20,841 nt of DNA from Eubacterium sp. CAG:251 (GTDB lineage Bacteria > Bacillota > Clostridia > Oscillospirales > Acutalibacteraceae). The DNA is taken from positions 91,254-112,094 of the forward strand of contig FR889160.1 of NCBI GenBank assembly GCA_000436835.1. Direction: 5' to 3'. Shown one piece after another: positions 1 to 6,559 of this stretch. Under the pieces are notes generated by a model. It had not been told where the DNA came from. It was given only the letters and a program-made list of their open reading frames with translations, and searched no databases. The first letter of the stretch is position 1. Every line of letters begins with the position of its first letter. The translations under genes were made by a program, and so were the position numbers.

Positions 1-102
1 AGCCGGTGCAGCTACAGGAGCAGCGGCAACAGGAGCGCCGGTGCCCTCTTCAACAGTTACATTATAAGGTGTACCGTTTACAGTAATTGTATAGTTTTTC
101 AT
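1..102 (-). CDS. Biotin/lipoyl carrier protein, N-terminal part (runs off the window)
   Basis: Only the first 34 codons lie in the window. The peptide begins MKNYTITVNGTPYNVTVEE and then turns into an Ala/Pro-rich linker (GAPVAAAPVAAPA). This is typical of the biotin carboxyl carrier subunits of sodium-pumping or acyl-CoA decarboxylases and carboxylases. The biotinylated Met-Lys-Met motif would lie beyond the window edge, so the function is inferred from the start and from context. A GGAGG sequence sits about 8 nt before the ATG (111-115 on the plus strand), and only 14 bp separate the gene from the upstream carboxyltransferase stop codon, so the two are surely co-transcribed. In this family the carrier shuttles CO2-biotin between the carboxyltransferase and a biotin carboxylase or a membrane decarboxylase subunit. 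Which of these follows cannot be seen. Confidence 0.85.
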   Translation of the reverse strand, partial: MKNYTITVNGTPYNVTVEEGTGAPVAAAPVAAPA

Positions 103-116
103 ATTATTATCCTCCA

Positions 117-1430
117 TTATTTAACAGAATGTTTTCTCGGTAAAGTATTTTCTCTTTTTCCTGCAAGAATATCAAGTGCGGCAATAACCTTTGCACGAGT
201 ATCAGCAGGAGCAAAAATATCATCAACTGCACCACAAGCAGCGGCAGTAAACGGAGAAGCAACCTTTTCTGTATATTCCTTCTTAAGTTCCTCCTTGCTT
301 TCGCCGTTTGCAAGTCTTTCATTAAACAAAAACTGAACAGCAGATTCAGTCGGAAGCGGTGATGCAACGCTCTTATCCCAAGCAAATGTAAAGTCTGCAT
401 TAGCACCCTTACCTGCAAGAGCGATATAAGCAATACCCACTGCGTTTCCGGTGATAACGGAAATCTTAGGTGTTGTAGCGGTAGCATAAGCGCTTGTAAG
501 CTTAGTAAACGCTGTAAGGCACTGATTTTCCTTGCCTGCCTTATTAACTGCGCCGTTTGCATTAACCAATGTAACAACAGGGATTGAATAAGCATCGCAA
601 AGCTTAACCATAGCCTCAGCCTTATATGAGCAGCAAGGGCAAATAGGCTCGCCCTCAAATGCAACAAAACCTACTGTTGTTCCCATAACGGTTGCAAGAA
701 CGGTTTTGCATTTGCTTTCTGAATATCCGCCCTTAAGTTCAACAACTGAATTTGCATCTGCAATACTGTTAATAACAGTCATAGCATCATCGCCGTCATT
801 AGCAAAAGTGCTAGGTGCTGCAAACTCAAAAAGAGGAGCAGGAGAAATATTGTTAGACGGAAGAAGAGATGCAATATTCTTAGCAGCATCAACTGCCTCT
901 TCAAAAGTATCACAAAGAACATCGACTGTTCCTGCTTCATAGCTTTCCTCGGCTGTAACCTCGCTCGGAGCAGTTACATAAAAATCAGCGTCCTTAACTG
1001 CTATAACTACATCAGCCATATTAGCAATAAGAGCAGATGTACCGAGGCAAGAGCCTGCGATAATAGAAATTTGAGGGCATACGCCACTCATTGATGTTGA
1101 TGCTTTAACAAGCTCGCCATAGGCATTCATAACCTCAAATCCCTCGGTAAGCTTAACACCGTTTGAATCATACACACCGATAACCGGGCAACCGGTTTTT
1201 AATGCAAGATCGTAAATCTTTTTAATTTTAGCACACTGTGCAACACTTACAGCACCGCCGTCAACAGTAATATCCTGTGAAAACGCATATACTGCGCACT
1301 CGTTTACTGTTCCGAAGCCGGCAACAACCTCAACCGAACCGTCAGCCGATTTAGCGTAAGCATCAATCTCGGTAAATGAGCCGTCATCAAAAAGTGCTTC
1401 AAGTCTTTTAAGTGCTTTTGAGTCGTTCAC
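117..1430 (-). CDS. Carboxyltransferase subunit of a biotin-dependent acyl-CoA carboxylase or decarboxylase (divergent)
   Basis: A 437-residue protein with two tandem crotonase-like halves, as in PccB, MmdA and the glutaconyl-CoA decarboxylase alpha subunit. It transfers carboxyl groups between biotin and an acyl-CoA or oxoacid. The N-terminal RLEALFDDGSFTEID and the C-terminal LAGKRENTLPRKH match the family's ends. I start it at a GTG (1430) because AAGGAGG lies 8 nt upstream; the open frame extends 19 codons further without a comparable site. It is shorter than the usual 510 or so residues. The glycine-rich oxyanion loops are altered: residues 126-134 read GSCLGTSAL rather than a C-x-G-G form, and residues 328-335 read GNAVGIAY rather than a YGGAY form. 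Substrate is therefore uncertain; methylmalonyl-CoA decarboxylase alpha-like is the nearest guess from the adjacent carrier gene. Confidence 0.85.
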   Translation of the reverse strand: MNDSKALKRLEALFDDGSFTEIDAYAKSADGSVEVVAGFGTVNECAVYAFSQDITVDGGAVSVAQCAKIKKIYDLALKTGCPVIGVYDSNGVKLTEGFEVMNAYGELVKASTSMSGVCPQISIIAGSCLGTSALIANMADVVIAVKDADFYVTAPSEVTAEESYEAGTVDVLCDTFEEAVDAAKNIASLLPSNNISPAPLFEFAAPSTFANDGDDAMTVINSIADANSVVELKGGYSESKCKTVLATVMGTTVGFVAFEGEPICPCCSYKAEAMVKLCDAYSIPVVTLVNANGAVNKAGKENQCLTAFTKLTSAYATATTPKISVITGNAVGIAYIALAGKGANADFTFAWDKSVASPLPTESAVQFLFNERLANGESKEELKKEYTEKVASPFTAAACGAVDDIFAPADTRAKVIAALDILAGKRENTLPRKHSVK

Positions 1431-1502
1431 TGTTTTTTCCTCCTTGAAAATGTGACAGAGCATATATGAAAATTTAAAATGTTCCAAATTTGCCTATTAT
1501 AG

Positions 1503-1531
1503 ATTTTAACACTTTGTCAAATTAATATCAA
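1503..1531 (-). promoter_or_regulatory. Sigma-A-type promoter for the carboxyltransferase operon
   Basis: Reading the minus strand, TTGATA (1531-1526) and TAAAAT (1508-1503) are separated by exactly 17 bp, predicting a start near 1496 and a 5' UTR of about 65 nt before the GTG at 1430. A nearby TTGACA (1520-1515) has only 13 bp to a TATAAT and is less well spaced. Confidence 0.6.
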
Positions 1532-1610
1532 TAAAAAATTATGAATTTTATTATATTTCGCTGATTTTATCAAAATTTTTTTAAATATAGCGGTGTCATT
1601 TGAGCATAAA

Positions 1611-1653
1611 GGAAAAAATCAAGACCCGGACCGTTAAGTCCGAGCCTCGATTT
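1611..1653 (-). terminator. Rho-independent terminator after cysK
   Basis: On the minus strand a hairpin of about 16 bp, with several G-U wobbles, closes a TTAACG loop. The core is CGGAC (1638-1642) with GTCCG (1627-1631). It is followed directly by a run of six T residues (1618-1613). It lies 34 bp past the cysK stop codon and separates the sulfur operon from the carboxyltransferase promoter. Confidence 0.85.
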
Positions 1654-1686
1654 AATGATATAAGGGAAATATTATATCTGTATTTA

Positions 1687-2616
1687 TTACTCGCTGAAAA
1701 GCGGAGTTGAAAGATATCTGTCACCTGTATCAGGCAAAAGAGCAACAATTGTCTTACCTTTATTTTCAGGTCTTTTAGCAAGCTCCTTAGCTGCCCAAAG
1801 AGCCGCACCGCTTGAAATACCTACAAGTACACCCTCCTGCTTAGGAAATGCCTTACCTGTTGCGAATGCATCCTCATTTTCAACCGTGATAATTTCGTCA
1901 TAAATCTTTGTGTTAAGAGTATCGGGAACAAAGCCTGCGCCGATACCCTGAATTTTATGAGGACCTGCCGTGCCCTTTGAAAGAACAGGAGAAGTAGCAG
2001 GCTCAACTGCAACAATCTTAACGTCCGGATTTTTGCTCTTAAGGTATTCACCTACGCCTGAAAGAGTACCGCCGGTGCCGACGCCTGCAATAAAGATATC
2101 AACCTTACCTTCGGTATCGTTCCAAATTTCAGGGCCTGTTGTTGCCTTATGAGTAGCAGGGTTTACAGGGTTTGTAAACTGACCTGCGATAAAACTGTTA
2201 GGAATTTCCTCGGCAAGCTCATTTGCCTTAGCAATAGCACCCTTCATACCCTTTGCACCGTCTGTAAGAACAAGTTCTGCGCCGTATGCTTTCATAAGAT
2301 TGCGTCTTTCAACGCTCATGGTTTCAGGCATTGTGATAATAAGTCTGTAACCCTTTGCTGCTGCAACAGATGCAAGACCGATACCCGTGTTACCGCTTGT
2401 AGGCTCAATAATTACAGAGTCAGGCTTAAGCTTGCCTGTCTTTTCTGCATCTTCGATAATTGCCTTAGCAATTCTGTCTTTAACAGAGCCTGCCGGATTA
2501 AAGTATTCAAGCTTAACAAGAACTGTTGCTTCAAGATTGTTGTCTTTTTCAAAATGTGTAACCTCAAGAAGAGGTGTATTGCCTACAAGGTCGAGTGCTG
2601 ATTTATAGATAGCCAT
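1687..2616 (-). CDS. cysK: Cysteine synthase (O-acetylserine sulfhydrylase)
   Basis: A 309-residue PLP enzyme that makes cysteine from O-acetylserine and sulfide. The PLP lysine is K46 in NPAGSVKDR. The substrate loop TSGNTG is at 73-78, the phosphate-binding GVGTGGT at 178-184, and GISSGAA near 266-272 supplies the serine that contacts the pyridine nitrogen. The C-terminal LLPDTGDRYLST is the family signature. Length is normal. AAGGAG lies about 10 nt before the ATG. It follows metY by 40 bp with no terminator between them, so it should share the metY promoter and leader control. In Bacillus-type bacteria CysK also partners the Rrf2 repressor CymR; whether that happens here is not shown, although Rrf2-like dyads lie at the operon promoter. 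Confidence 0.96.
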   Translation of the reverse strand: MAIYKSALDLVGNTPLLEVTHFEKDNNLEATVLVKLEYFNPAGSVKDRIAKAIIEDAEKTGKLKPDSVIIEPTSGNTGIGLASVAAAKGYRLIITMPETMSVERRNLMKAYGAELVLTDGAKGMKGAIAKANELAEEIPNSFIAGQFTNPVNPATHKATTGPEIWNDTEGKVDIFIAGVGTGGTLSGVGEYLKSKNPDVKIVAVEPATSPVLSKGTAGPHKIQGIGAGFVPDTLNTKIYDEIITVENEDAFATGKAFPKQEGVLVGISSGAALWAAKELAKRPENKGKTIVALLPDTGDRYLSTPLFSE

Positions 2617-2656
2617 AATAAATAATCTCCTTAATAATTAATCAAATAATTTAAAA

Positions 2657-3943
2657 TTAGTCGATTGCGGCGAAAGCTTCGTCGAGATCGTGAATAATAT
2701 CGTCAATATGCTCTGTACCGATAGAAAGTCTGATTGTATTAGGCTTAATATCCTGCTCAGCAAGCTCTTCGGGGCTAAGCTGGCTGTGTGTTGTGGTTGC
2801 AGGGTGAATAACGAGTGATTTAACGTCTGCTACATTTGCAAGGATTGAGAAAATCTTTAAGCTGTCGATAAACTTCTTAGCTTCAGCCTCTCCGCCTTTG
2901 ATTTCAAATGTAAAGATAGAACCTGCTCCATTAGGGAAGTATTTATTGTAAAGGTCCTTATATCTTGAATCTACGCTTGGGTGATTAACCTTTTCAACCT
3001 TTGGGTTATTAACAAGATATTCAATAACCTTCTTTGTGTTCTCAACGTGACGCTCAACACGAAGCGAAAGAGTTTCAAGTCCCTGAAGAAGAAGGAATGC
3101 GTTAAACGGTGAAATTGTAGCACCTGTATCACGAAGAATGATAGCACGAATATATGTTACAAATGCCGCAGAACCTGCCGCCTCTTGGAATGATACACCG
3201 TGATAGCTTGGGTTAGGATCTGCAATCTGCGGATATTTTCCGCTTGCTTTCCAATCAAAGTTGCCGCTGTCAACGATTACACCGCCGAGTGTTGTGCCGT
3301 GACCGCCGATAAATTTAGTTGCACTGTGAACAACGATATCTGCGCCGTATTCAATAGGTCTTAAAAGATAAGGTGTTGCGAAGGTTGAATCTATAACAAG
3401 CGGAATATTGTGTGAATGAGCAATATCTGCAAGCTTTTGAATATCAACAAGATTTGAATTAGGATTACCGAGTGTTTCGATAAAGATTGCCTTTGTGTTA
3501 TCCTGAATAGCATTTTCAAAATTTGAAAGGTCGTCAGGGTCAACAAATGTTGTGTTTACACCAAACTGTGAAAATGTGTGCTCAAGGTAGTTATATGTGC
3601 CGCCGTAGATTGTCTTAGCCGATACAATGTGGTCGCCTGCCTGAGCAAGAGCCTGAAATGTATAAGCAAGTGCCGCTGCACCGGAAGCTGTTGCAAGAGC
3701 AGCTACACCGCCCTCAAGAGCCGCAACTCTCTTTTCAAAAACGTCCTGAGTTGAATTTGTAAGTCTGCCGTAAATGTTACCCGCATCTGCAAGACCGAAT
3801 CTTGCTTGTGCGTGGTCGCTGCTTTTGAATACATAAGAAGTAGTCTGATAAATCGGAACTGCTCTTGAATCTGTAGCCGGATCCGGCTCTTCCTGTCCTA
3901 CGTGAAGCTGAAGTGTTTCAAAATGATATTTATAATCTGACAT
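2657..3943 (-). CDS. metY: O-acetylhomoserine aminocarboxypropyltransferase (O-acetylhomoserine sulfhydrylase)
   Basis: A 428-residue member of the Cys/Met-metabolism PLP family. The N-terminal FETLQLHVGQEEPDPATDSRAVPIYQ opening and the insertion around ADPNPSYHG are typical of the O-acetylhomoserine sulfhydrylase branch, as opposed to MetB or MetC. The PLP lysine is K210 in HSATKFIGGHG. The C-terminal half carries SLVIHPATTTHSQLSPEE, another branch signature. It makes homocysteine from O-acetylhomoserine and sulfide. The ATG at 3943 has AAAGGA 9 nt upstream, and that SD is itself the target of a 12-nt complementary stretch in the upstream leader. cysK follows in the same transcript, so the operon couples sulfide assimilation to both cysteine and homocysteine. 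Confidence 0.95.
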   Translation of the reverse strand: MSDYKYHFETLQLHVGQEEPDPATDSRAVPIYQTTSYVFKSSDHAQARFGLADAGNIYGRLTNSTQDVFEKRVAALEGGVAALATASGAAALAYTFQALAQAGDHIVSAKTIYGGTYNYLEHTFSQFGVNTTFVDPDDLSNFENAIQDNTKAIFIETLGNPNSNLVDIQKLADIAHSHNIPLVIDSTFATPYLLRPIEYGADIVVHSATKFIGGHGTTLGGVIVDSGNFDWKASGKYPQIADPNPSYHGVSFQEAAGSAAFVTYIRAIILRDTGATISPFNAFLLLQGLETLSLRVERHVENTKKVIEYLVNNPKVEKVNHPSVDSRYKDLYNKYFPNGAGSIFTFEIKGGEAEAKKFIDSLKIFSILANVADVKSLVIHPATTTHSQLSPEELAEQDIKPNTIRLSIGTEHIDDIIHDLDEAFAAID

Positions 3944-3954
3944 AATGTTATTTC

Positions 3955-4045
3955 CTTTCGATGTTAAAAATTGGTTTTTATGTTTAGTAGTTAAAATTTA
4001 AAGCTATAATATTTTTTCGTGAATAATCACATATAACATCGAAAG
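3955..4045 (-). promoter_or_regulatory. metY leader: SD-sequestering long-range stem overlapping Cys codons
   Basis: On the minus strand, CTTTCGATGTTA (4045-4034) lies inside the leader-peptide frame and is the exact reverse complement of TAACATCGAAAG (3966-3955). The latter contains the AAAG of the metY Shine-Dalgarno. The two 12-nt arms are 67 nt apart. The upstream arm begins at the third base of the first Cys codon (TGC) and runs through the second Cys codon (TGT) into the Tyr codon. A ribosome paused there would mask the anti-SD arm and leave metY open; fast completion would let the stem form and close it. Between the arms a small hairpin, TGTGA/TCACG, spans the leader stop codon. No T-run follows, so control is more likely translational than by termination. 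The mechanism is inference; the complementarity is direct observation. Confidence 0.7.
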
Positions 4046-4101
4046 CACATTCGTTGATTTTTAATATTTGCGACTGTTAATTTGCTATAGATTTTTATCA
4101 T
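4027..4101 (-). CDS. 24-residue Cys/Met-rich leader peptide upstream of metY
   Basis: An ATG at 4101 with AAAGGAGAG about 7 nt upstream opens a frame of 24 codons ending at TGA (4029-4027). Its C-terminus reads RMCFRCYM, so four of the last seven residues are sulfur amino acids (Met18, Cys19, Cys22, Met24). It starts about 60 nt after the predicted transcription start and ends 83 nt before the metY start codon. Size, strong SD, position and clustered cognate codons match the pattern of amino-acid-sensing leader peptides. It is too short for similarity scoring, so the evidence is the ribosome binding site, the codon content and the RNA pairing described for this leader. Confidence 0.72.
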   Translation of the reverse strand: MIKIYSKLTVANIKNQRMCFRCYM

Positions 4102-4131
4102 AACAATCTCTCCTTTAACATTTCCCTTATT

Positions 4132-4150
4132 ACCTACGTGGTTTGTAGGT
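4132..4150. promoter_or_regulatory. Putative second Rrf2-type operator downstream of the metY start site
   Basis: A perfect dyad ACCTAC-N7-GTAGGT lies just downstream of the predicted metY transcription start. Its centre is 51 bp from the centre of the upstream dyad, close to five helical turns, so two dimers would sit on the same DNA face. It could alternatively form a weak RNA hairpin in the 5' UTR, but the shared spacing with the upstream dyad favours a DNA operator. Confidence 0.5.
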
Positions 4151-4167
4151 TTTTCTGTGATGTCTAC

Positions 4168-4196
4168 ACTATACACTACATTACCTATTTTGTCAA
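4168..4196 (-). promoter_or_regulatory. Promoter of the metY-cysK operon
   Basis: Minus-strand TTGACA (4196-4191) and TATAGT (4173-4168) are 17 bp apart, a near-consensus sigma-A promoter. The predicted start is near 4161, giving a 5' UTR of roughly 218 nt that contains the leader peptide. The -35 box lies inside one of two CCTAY-N7-RTAGG dyads. Confidence 0.8.
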
Positions 4197-4200
4197 TAGG
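4184..4200. promoter_or_regulatory. Putative Rrf2-type operator over the metY -35 box
   Basis: A dyad CCTAT-N7-ATAGG encloses the TTGACA -35 hexamer. Arm length and 7-bp spacing equal those of the second dyad downstream. A bound protein would block RNA polymerase, so repression is the likely mode. Assignment to an Rrf2-family regulator (CymR or IscR class) is inference from dyad form and the sulfur genes. Confidence 0.5.
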
Positions 4201-4261
4201 CTTTTAGTATTTTTTTTGAAAAGTTTTTAAATCCATTTTCAGGCAAACCAAAAAAGTATAC

Positions 4262-4296
4262 AAAAAAGCTCGTAAACACAAGGGTTTACGAGCTTT
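4262..4296 (-). terminator. Rho-independent terminator after trpS
   Basis: Minus-strand AAAGCTCGTAAAC and GTTTACGAGCTTT form a perfect 13-bp stem with a 6-nt loop, followed by further T residues. It starts 22 bp past the trpS stop codon and ends the glyA-trpS operon before the metY promoter. The A-rich flank on the other side is weaker, so strong bidirectional action is not expected. Confidence 0.92.
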
Positions 4297-4318
4297 TATC
4301 ATATTTAGAAACATTAAA

Positions 4319-5332
4319 TTATTTAAGCACAAAGCCTACCTTTTTCATTACCTTGTCAAGTGTGCGCTGAGATACACGTTGAGCAAGGTCTGCACCCTGA
4401 GTCCATTTTTCCTTAAGATATGCTTTATCTTTCATAAACTCATTATAGCGCTTTTGCACAGGTTCAAGCTCGGCAACAACAGCTTCGCCTACCGCTGTCT
4501 TGAAATCGCCATAGCCCTTTCCTGCAAATTCCGCTTCGATAGTATCAAAATCTTTGCCTGTAACAGCAGAATAAATTGACATAAGATTATTGATTCCGTC
4601 CTTACCCTCGGCATAACGAACACTCATTTCGCTGTCTGTTACTGCACTCTTAAACTTCTTCATAATTACATTAGGCTCATCTGTAAGATAAACAGTGCCC
4701 TTAGGGTTAGGGTCAGACTTGCTCATCTTTCTTGTTGGGTCAGCAAGACTCATAACCTTAGCAGCAGTCTTAGTAATATAAGGTTCAGGAATGGTAAACA
4801 CATTGCCGTAAATTCCGTTAAAGCGTTCTGCAATATCCCTTGTGATTTCAAGATGCTGCTTTTGGTCAACACCGACAGGCACAACATCTGCCTGATAAAG
4901 AAGAATATCGGCAGCCATAAGCGACGGATAAGTGAAAAGACCTGCATTAACGTTGTCTGCGTGCTGCTGAGATTTATCCTTAAACTGCGTCATTCTGTTA
5001 AGCTCACCGAATTGAGTGTAGCAATTAAGAATCCAAGCAAGCTGAGAATGCTGAGGCACGTGCGACTGAATAAAGAGGATACTCTTATCAGGGTCAAGAC
5101 CCGTAGCCATAAGAAGCGCATAAAGCTGAGTAGTTTGAGTTCTGAGCTTTTGCGGGTCCTGCCTTACTGTAATTGAGTGTAAATCGGCAATGCCGAAAAC
5201 TGTATCAAAATCATCCTGAAAGTCTTTCCAGCCACGCATAGCGCCGAGATAGTTACCCAAAGTCGGAACAGAGGTCGGCTGAATAAGTGAAAGACTTCTT
5301 TTTTTACGTTCTTTTTTAATTTCTTCTGCCAT
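4319..5332 (-). CDS. trpS: Tryptophanyl-tRNA synthetase
   Basis: A 337-residue class I synthetase that charges tRNA-Trp. The first signature is the TLGN form at residues 24-27 (PTSVPTLGNYLGAMRGW), usual for bacterial TrpRS in place of HIGH. The second is KMSKS at 202-206. LNRMTQFKDKS and the GVDQKQHLEITRDIAERFN block are further TrpRS signatures. Length is normal. It is the last gene of its operon, 13 bp after the aminotransferase stop. No T-box or tryptophan-rich leader is present before it, so it probably has no dedicated tryptophan control in this window. Confidence 0.96.
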   Translation of the reverse strand: MAEEIKKERKKRSLSLIQPTSVPTLGNYLGAMRGWKDFQDDFDTVFGIADLHSITVRQDPQKLRTQTTQLYALLMATGLDPDKSILFIQSHVPQHSQLAWILNCYTQFGELNRMTQFKDKSQQHADNVNAGLFTYPSLMAADILLYQADVVPVGVDQKQHLEITRDIAERFNGIYGNVFTIPEPYITKTAAKVMSLADPTRKMSKSDPNPKGTVYLTDEPNVIMKKFKSAVTDSEMSVRYAEGKDGINNLMSIYSAVTGKDFDTIEAEFAGKGYGDFKTAVGEAVVAELEPVQKRYNEFMKDKAYLKEKWTQGADLAQRVSQRTLDKVMKKVGFVLK

Positions 5333-5345
5333 AGTTATTCTCCGA

Positions 5346-6533
5346 TTATCTATATGATTTAGCTACTTCGCCCAAAGCCTTAACTCCATTGATAATTCCG
5401 TCATCACTTGGGGTTGAAAAATTAAGGCGAATGAAATGTGATTCTTGCGTATCGTCCATTAAGAACGCATTGCCAGGAACGACAGCAACATTTTTTTCAA
5501 CTGCTTTTTTAACAAAGTCGAGCATATCGACATCGTCAGGAAGCTTGCACCATACGAAAAGACCGCCATGCGGCTTAACGTACTCCACAAAATCGCCGAG
5601 GTGTTCATCAATACAGTCACACATAAGATTAAGCTTATTTCTGTAAATATCCTGAATATGCTTAATATGAGCATCAACGTCATACTGCTTAAACCATTCG
5701 TCAACAATCATTTGATTAAGGCAAGGGGTATGAACATCCGAAGCCTGCTTGCCGACTGTCATTTTAGCGATAACCTTTTGAGGAGCAATACAATATGCTA
5801 CACGCAAGCCCGGTGAAAGTATTTTTGAAAATGAGCCGGCATAAATAACAATTCCGTCCTCATCCATAGACTTAATTGTAGGAAGTGCTTCGCCGCAAAC
5901 TCTCAAATCGCCGTATGGATTGTCCTCCAAAATCATAACTTTGTACTGCTTAGCAAGTGCATAAAGTTTTTTTCTCTTTTCAAGTGACATTGTAGCACCC
6001 GACGGATTTTGAAAATTAGGAATGGTATAAATAAATTTAGCGTTAGGCGTTGTTTTAAGTGCTTGCTCGAGAAGCTCAACATTCATTCCGTCAGCCTCGA
6101 CAGGAACACCTTTAAGCTTACAGCCATATGAGCGAAAGCAATTAAGCGAGCCGATAAACGACGGTTCTTCGCAAATAACGGTATCGCCTTCGTTGCAAAG
6201 CACCTTTGTAGTTAAATCCATAACCTGAGTAGCGCCCGATACGATAATAATATCGTCAAAATCTCTGCCGATATTTTCGTGATTGCTCATCCACTTTTTG
6301 ACAGTATCACGAAGTGGCTGATATCCCTCAGACACACCGTATTGAAGTGCATCGATAGGGCGAGAATCAAGAATTTGAGCAGCAATAGCCCTAACTTCTT
6401 CTACAGGAAAAGCATCGGGTGCCGGATTACCTGCTGCAAGAGGAATAATTTTAGGATCGGCCGTTGCCTTAAGTATCTCTCTTATAGCGCTTGGCTGAAG
6501 AGAAGATATTTTGTCAGAAAACGTATATTCCAT
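5346..6533 (-). CDS. PLP-dependent aminotransferase, class I/II fold (2-aminoadipate/aromatic type)
   Basis: A 395-residue fold-type I aminotransferase resembling the LysN/ARO8-like group, whose members transaminate aromatic amino acids, 2-aminoadipate or branched substrates. Residues 172-179 read PNFQNPSG (substrate/PLP region). DNPYGDLR near 204-211 holds the PLP-contacting Asp and Tyr, and YAGSFSKILSPGLRVAY carries the PLP lysine at K237. The C-terminal RLNFS near 375 supplies the arginine for the alpha-carboxylate. No DNA-binding domain is fused at the N-terminus, so it is not a MocR regulator. It sits 13 bp upstream of trpS, which is suggestive of aromatic amino-acid use, but the sequence does not settle the substrate. 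Confidence 0.85.
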   Translation of the reverse strand: MEYTFSDKISSLQPSAIREILKATADPKIIPLAAGNPAPDAFPVEEVRAIAAQILDSRPIDALQYGVSEGYQPLRDTVKKWMSNHENIGRDFDDIIIVSGATQVMDLTTKVLCNEGDTVICEEPSFIGSLNCFRSYGCKLKGVPVEADGMNVELLEQALKTTPNAKFIYTIPNFQNPSGATMSLEKRKKLYALAKQYKVMILEDNPYGDLRVCGEALPTIKSMDEDGIVIYAGSFSKILSPGLRVAYCIAPQKVIAKMTVGKQASDVHTPCLNQMIVDEWFKQYDVDAHIKHIQDIYRNKLNLMCDCIDEHLGDFVEYVKPHGGLFVWCKLPDDVDMLDFVKKAVEKNVAVVPGNAFLMDDTQESHFIRLNFSTPSDDGIINGVKALGEVAKSYR

Positions 6534-6559
6534 TGTTTTTGCCTTCTTTAATATAAATT

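Noticed and set aside
2149..2601. 150-codon plus-strand open frame opposite cysK
   Set aside because: Cys-rich, low-quality translation with no ribosome site, lying entirely antisense to a strongly conserved gene; a shadow frame.
3944..4161. SAM riboswitch or Met/Cys T-box in the metY leader
   Set aside because: No T-box consensus (AGGGTGGNACCGCG-like), no specifier hairpin and no intrinsic terminator were found. The leader is instead explained by a small frame and an SD-pairing arm.
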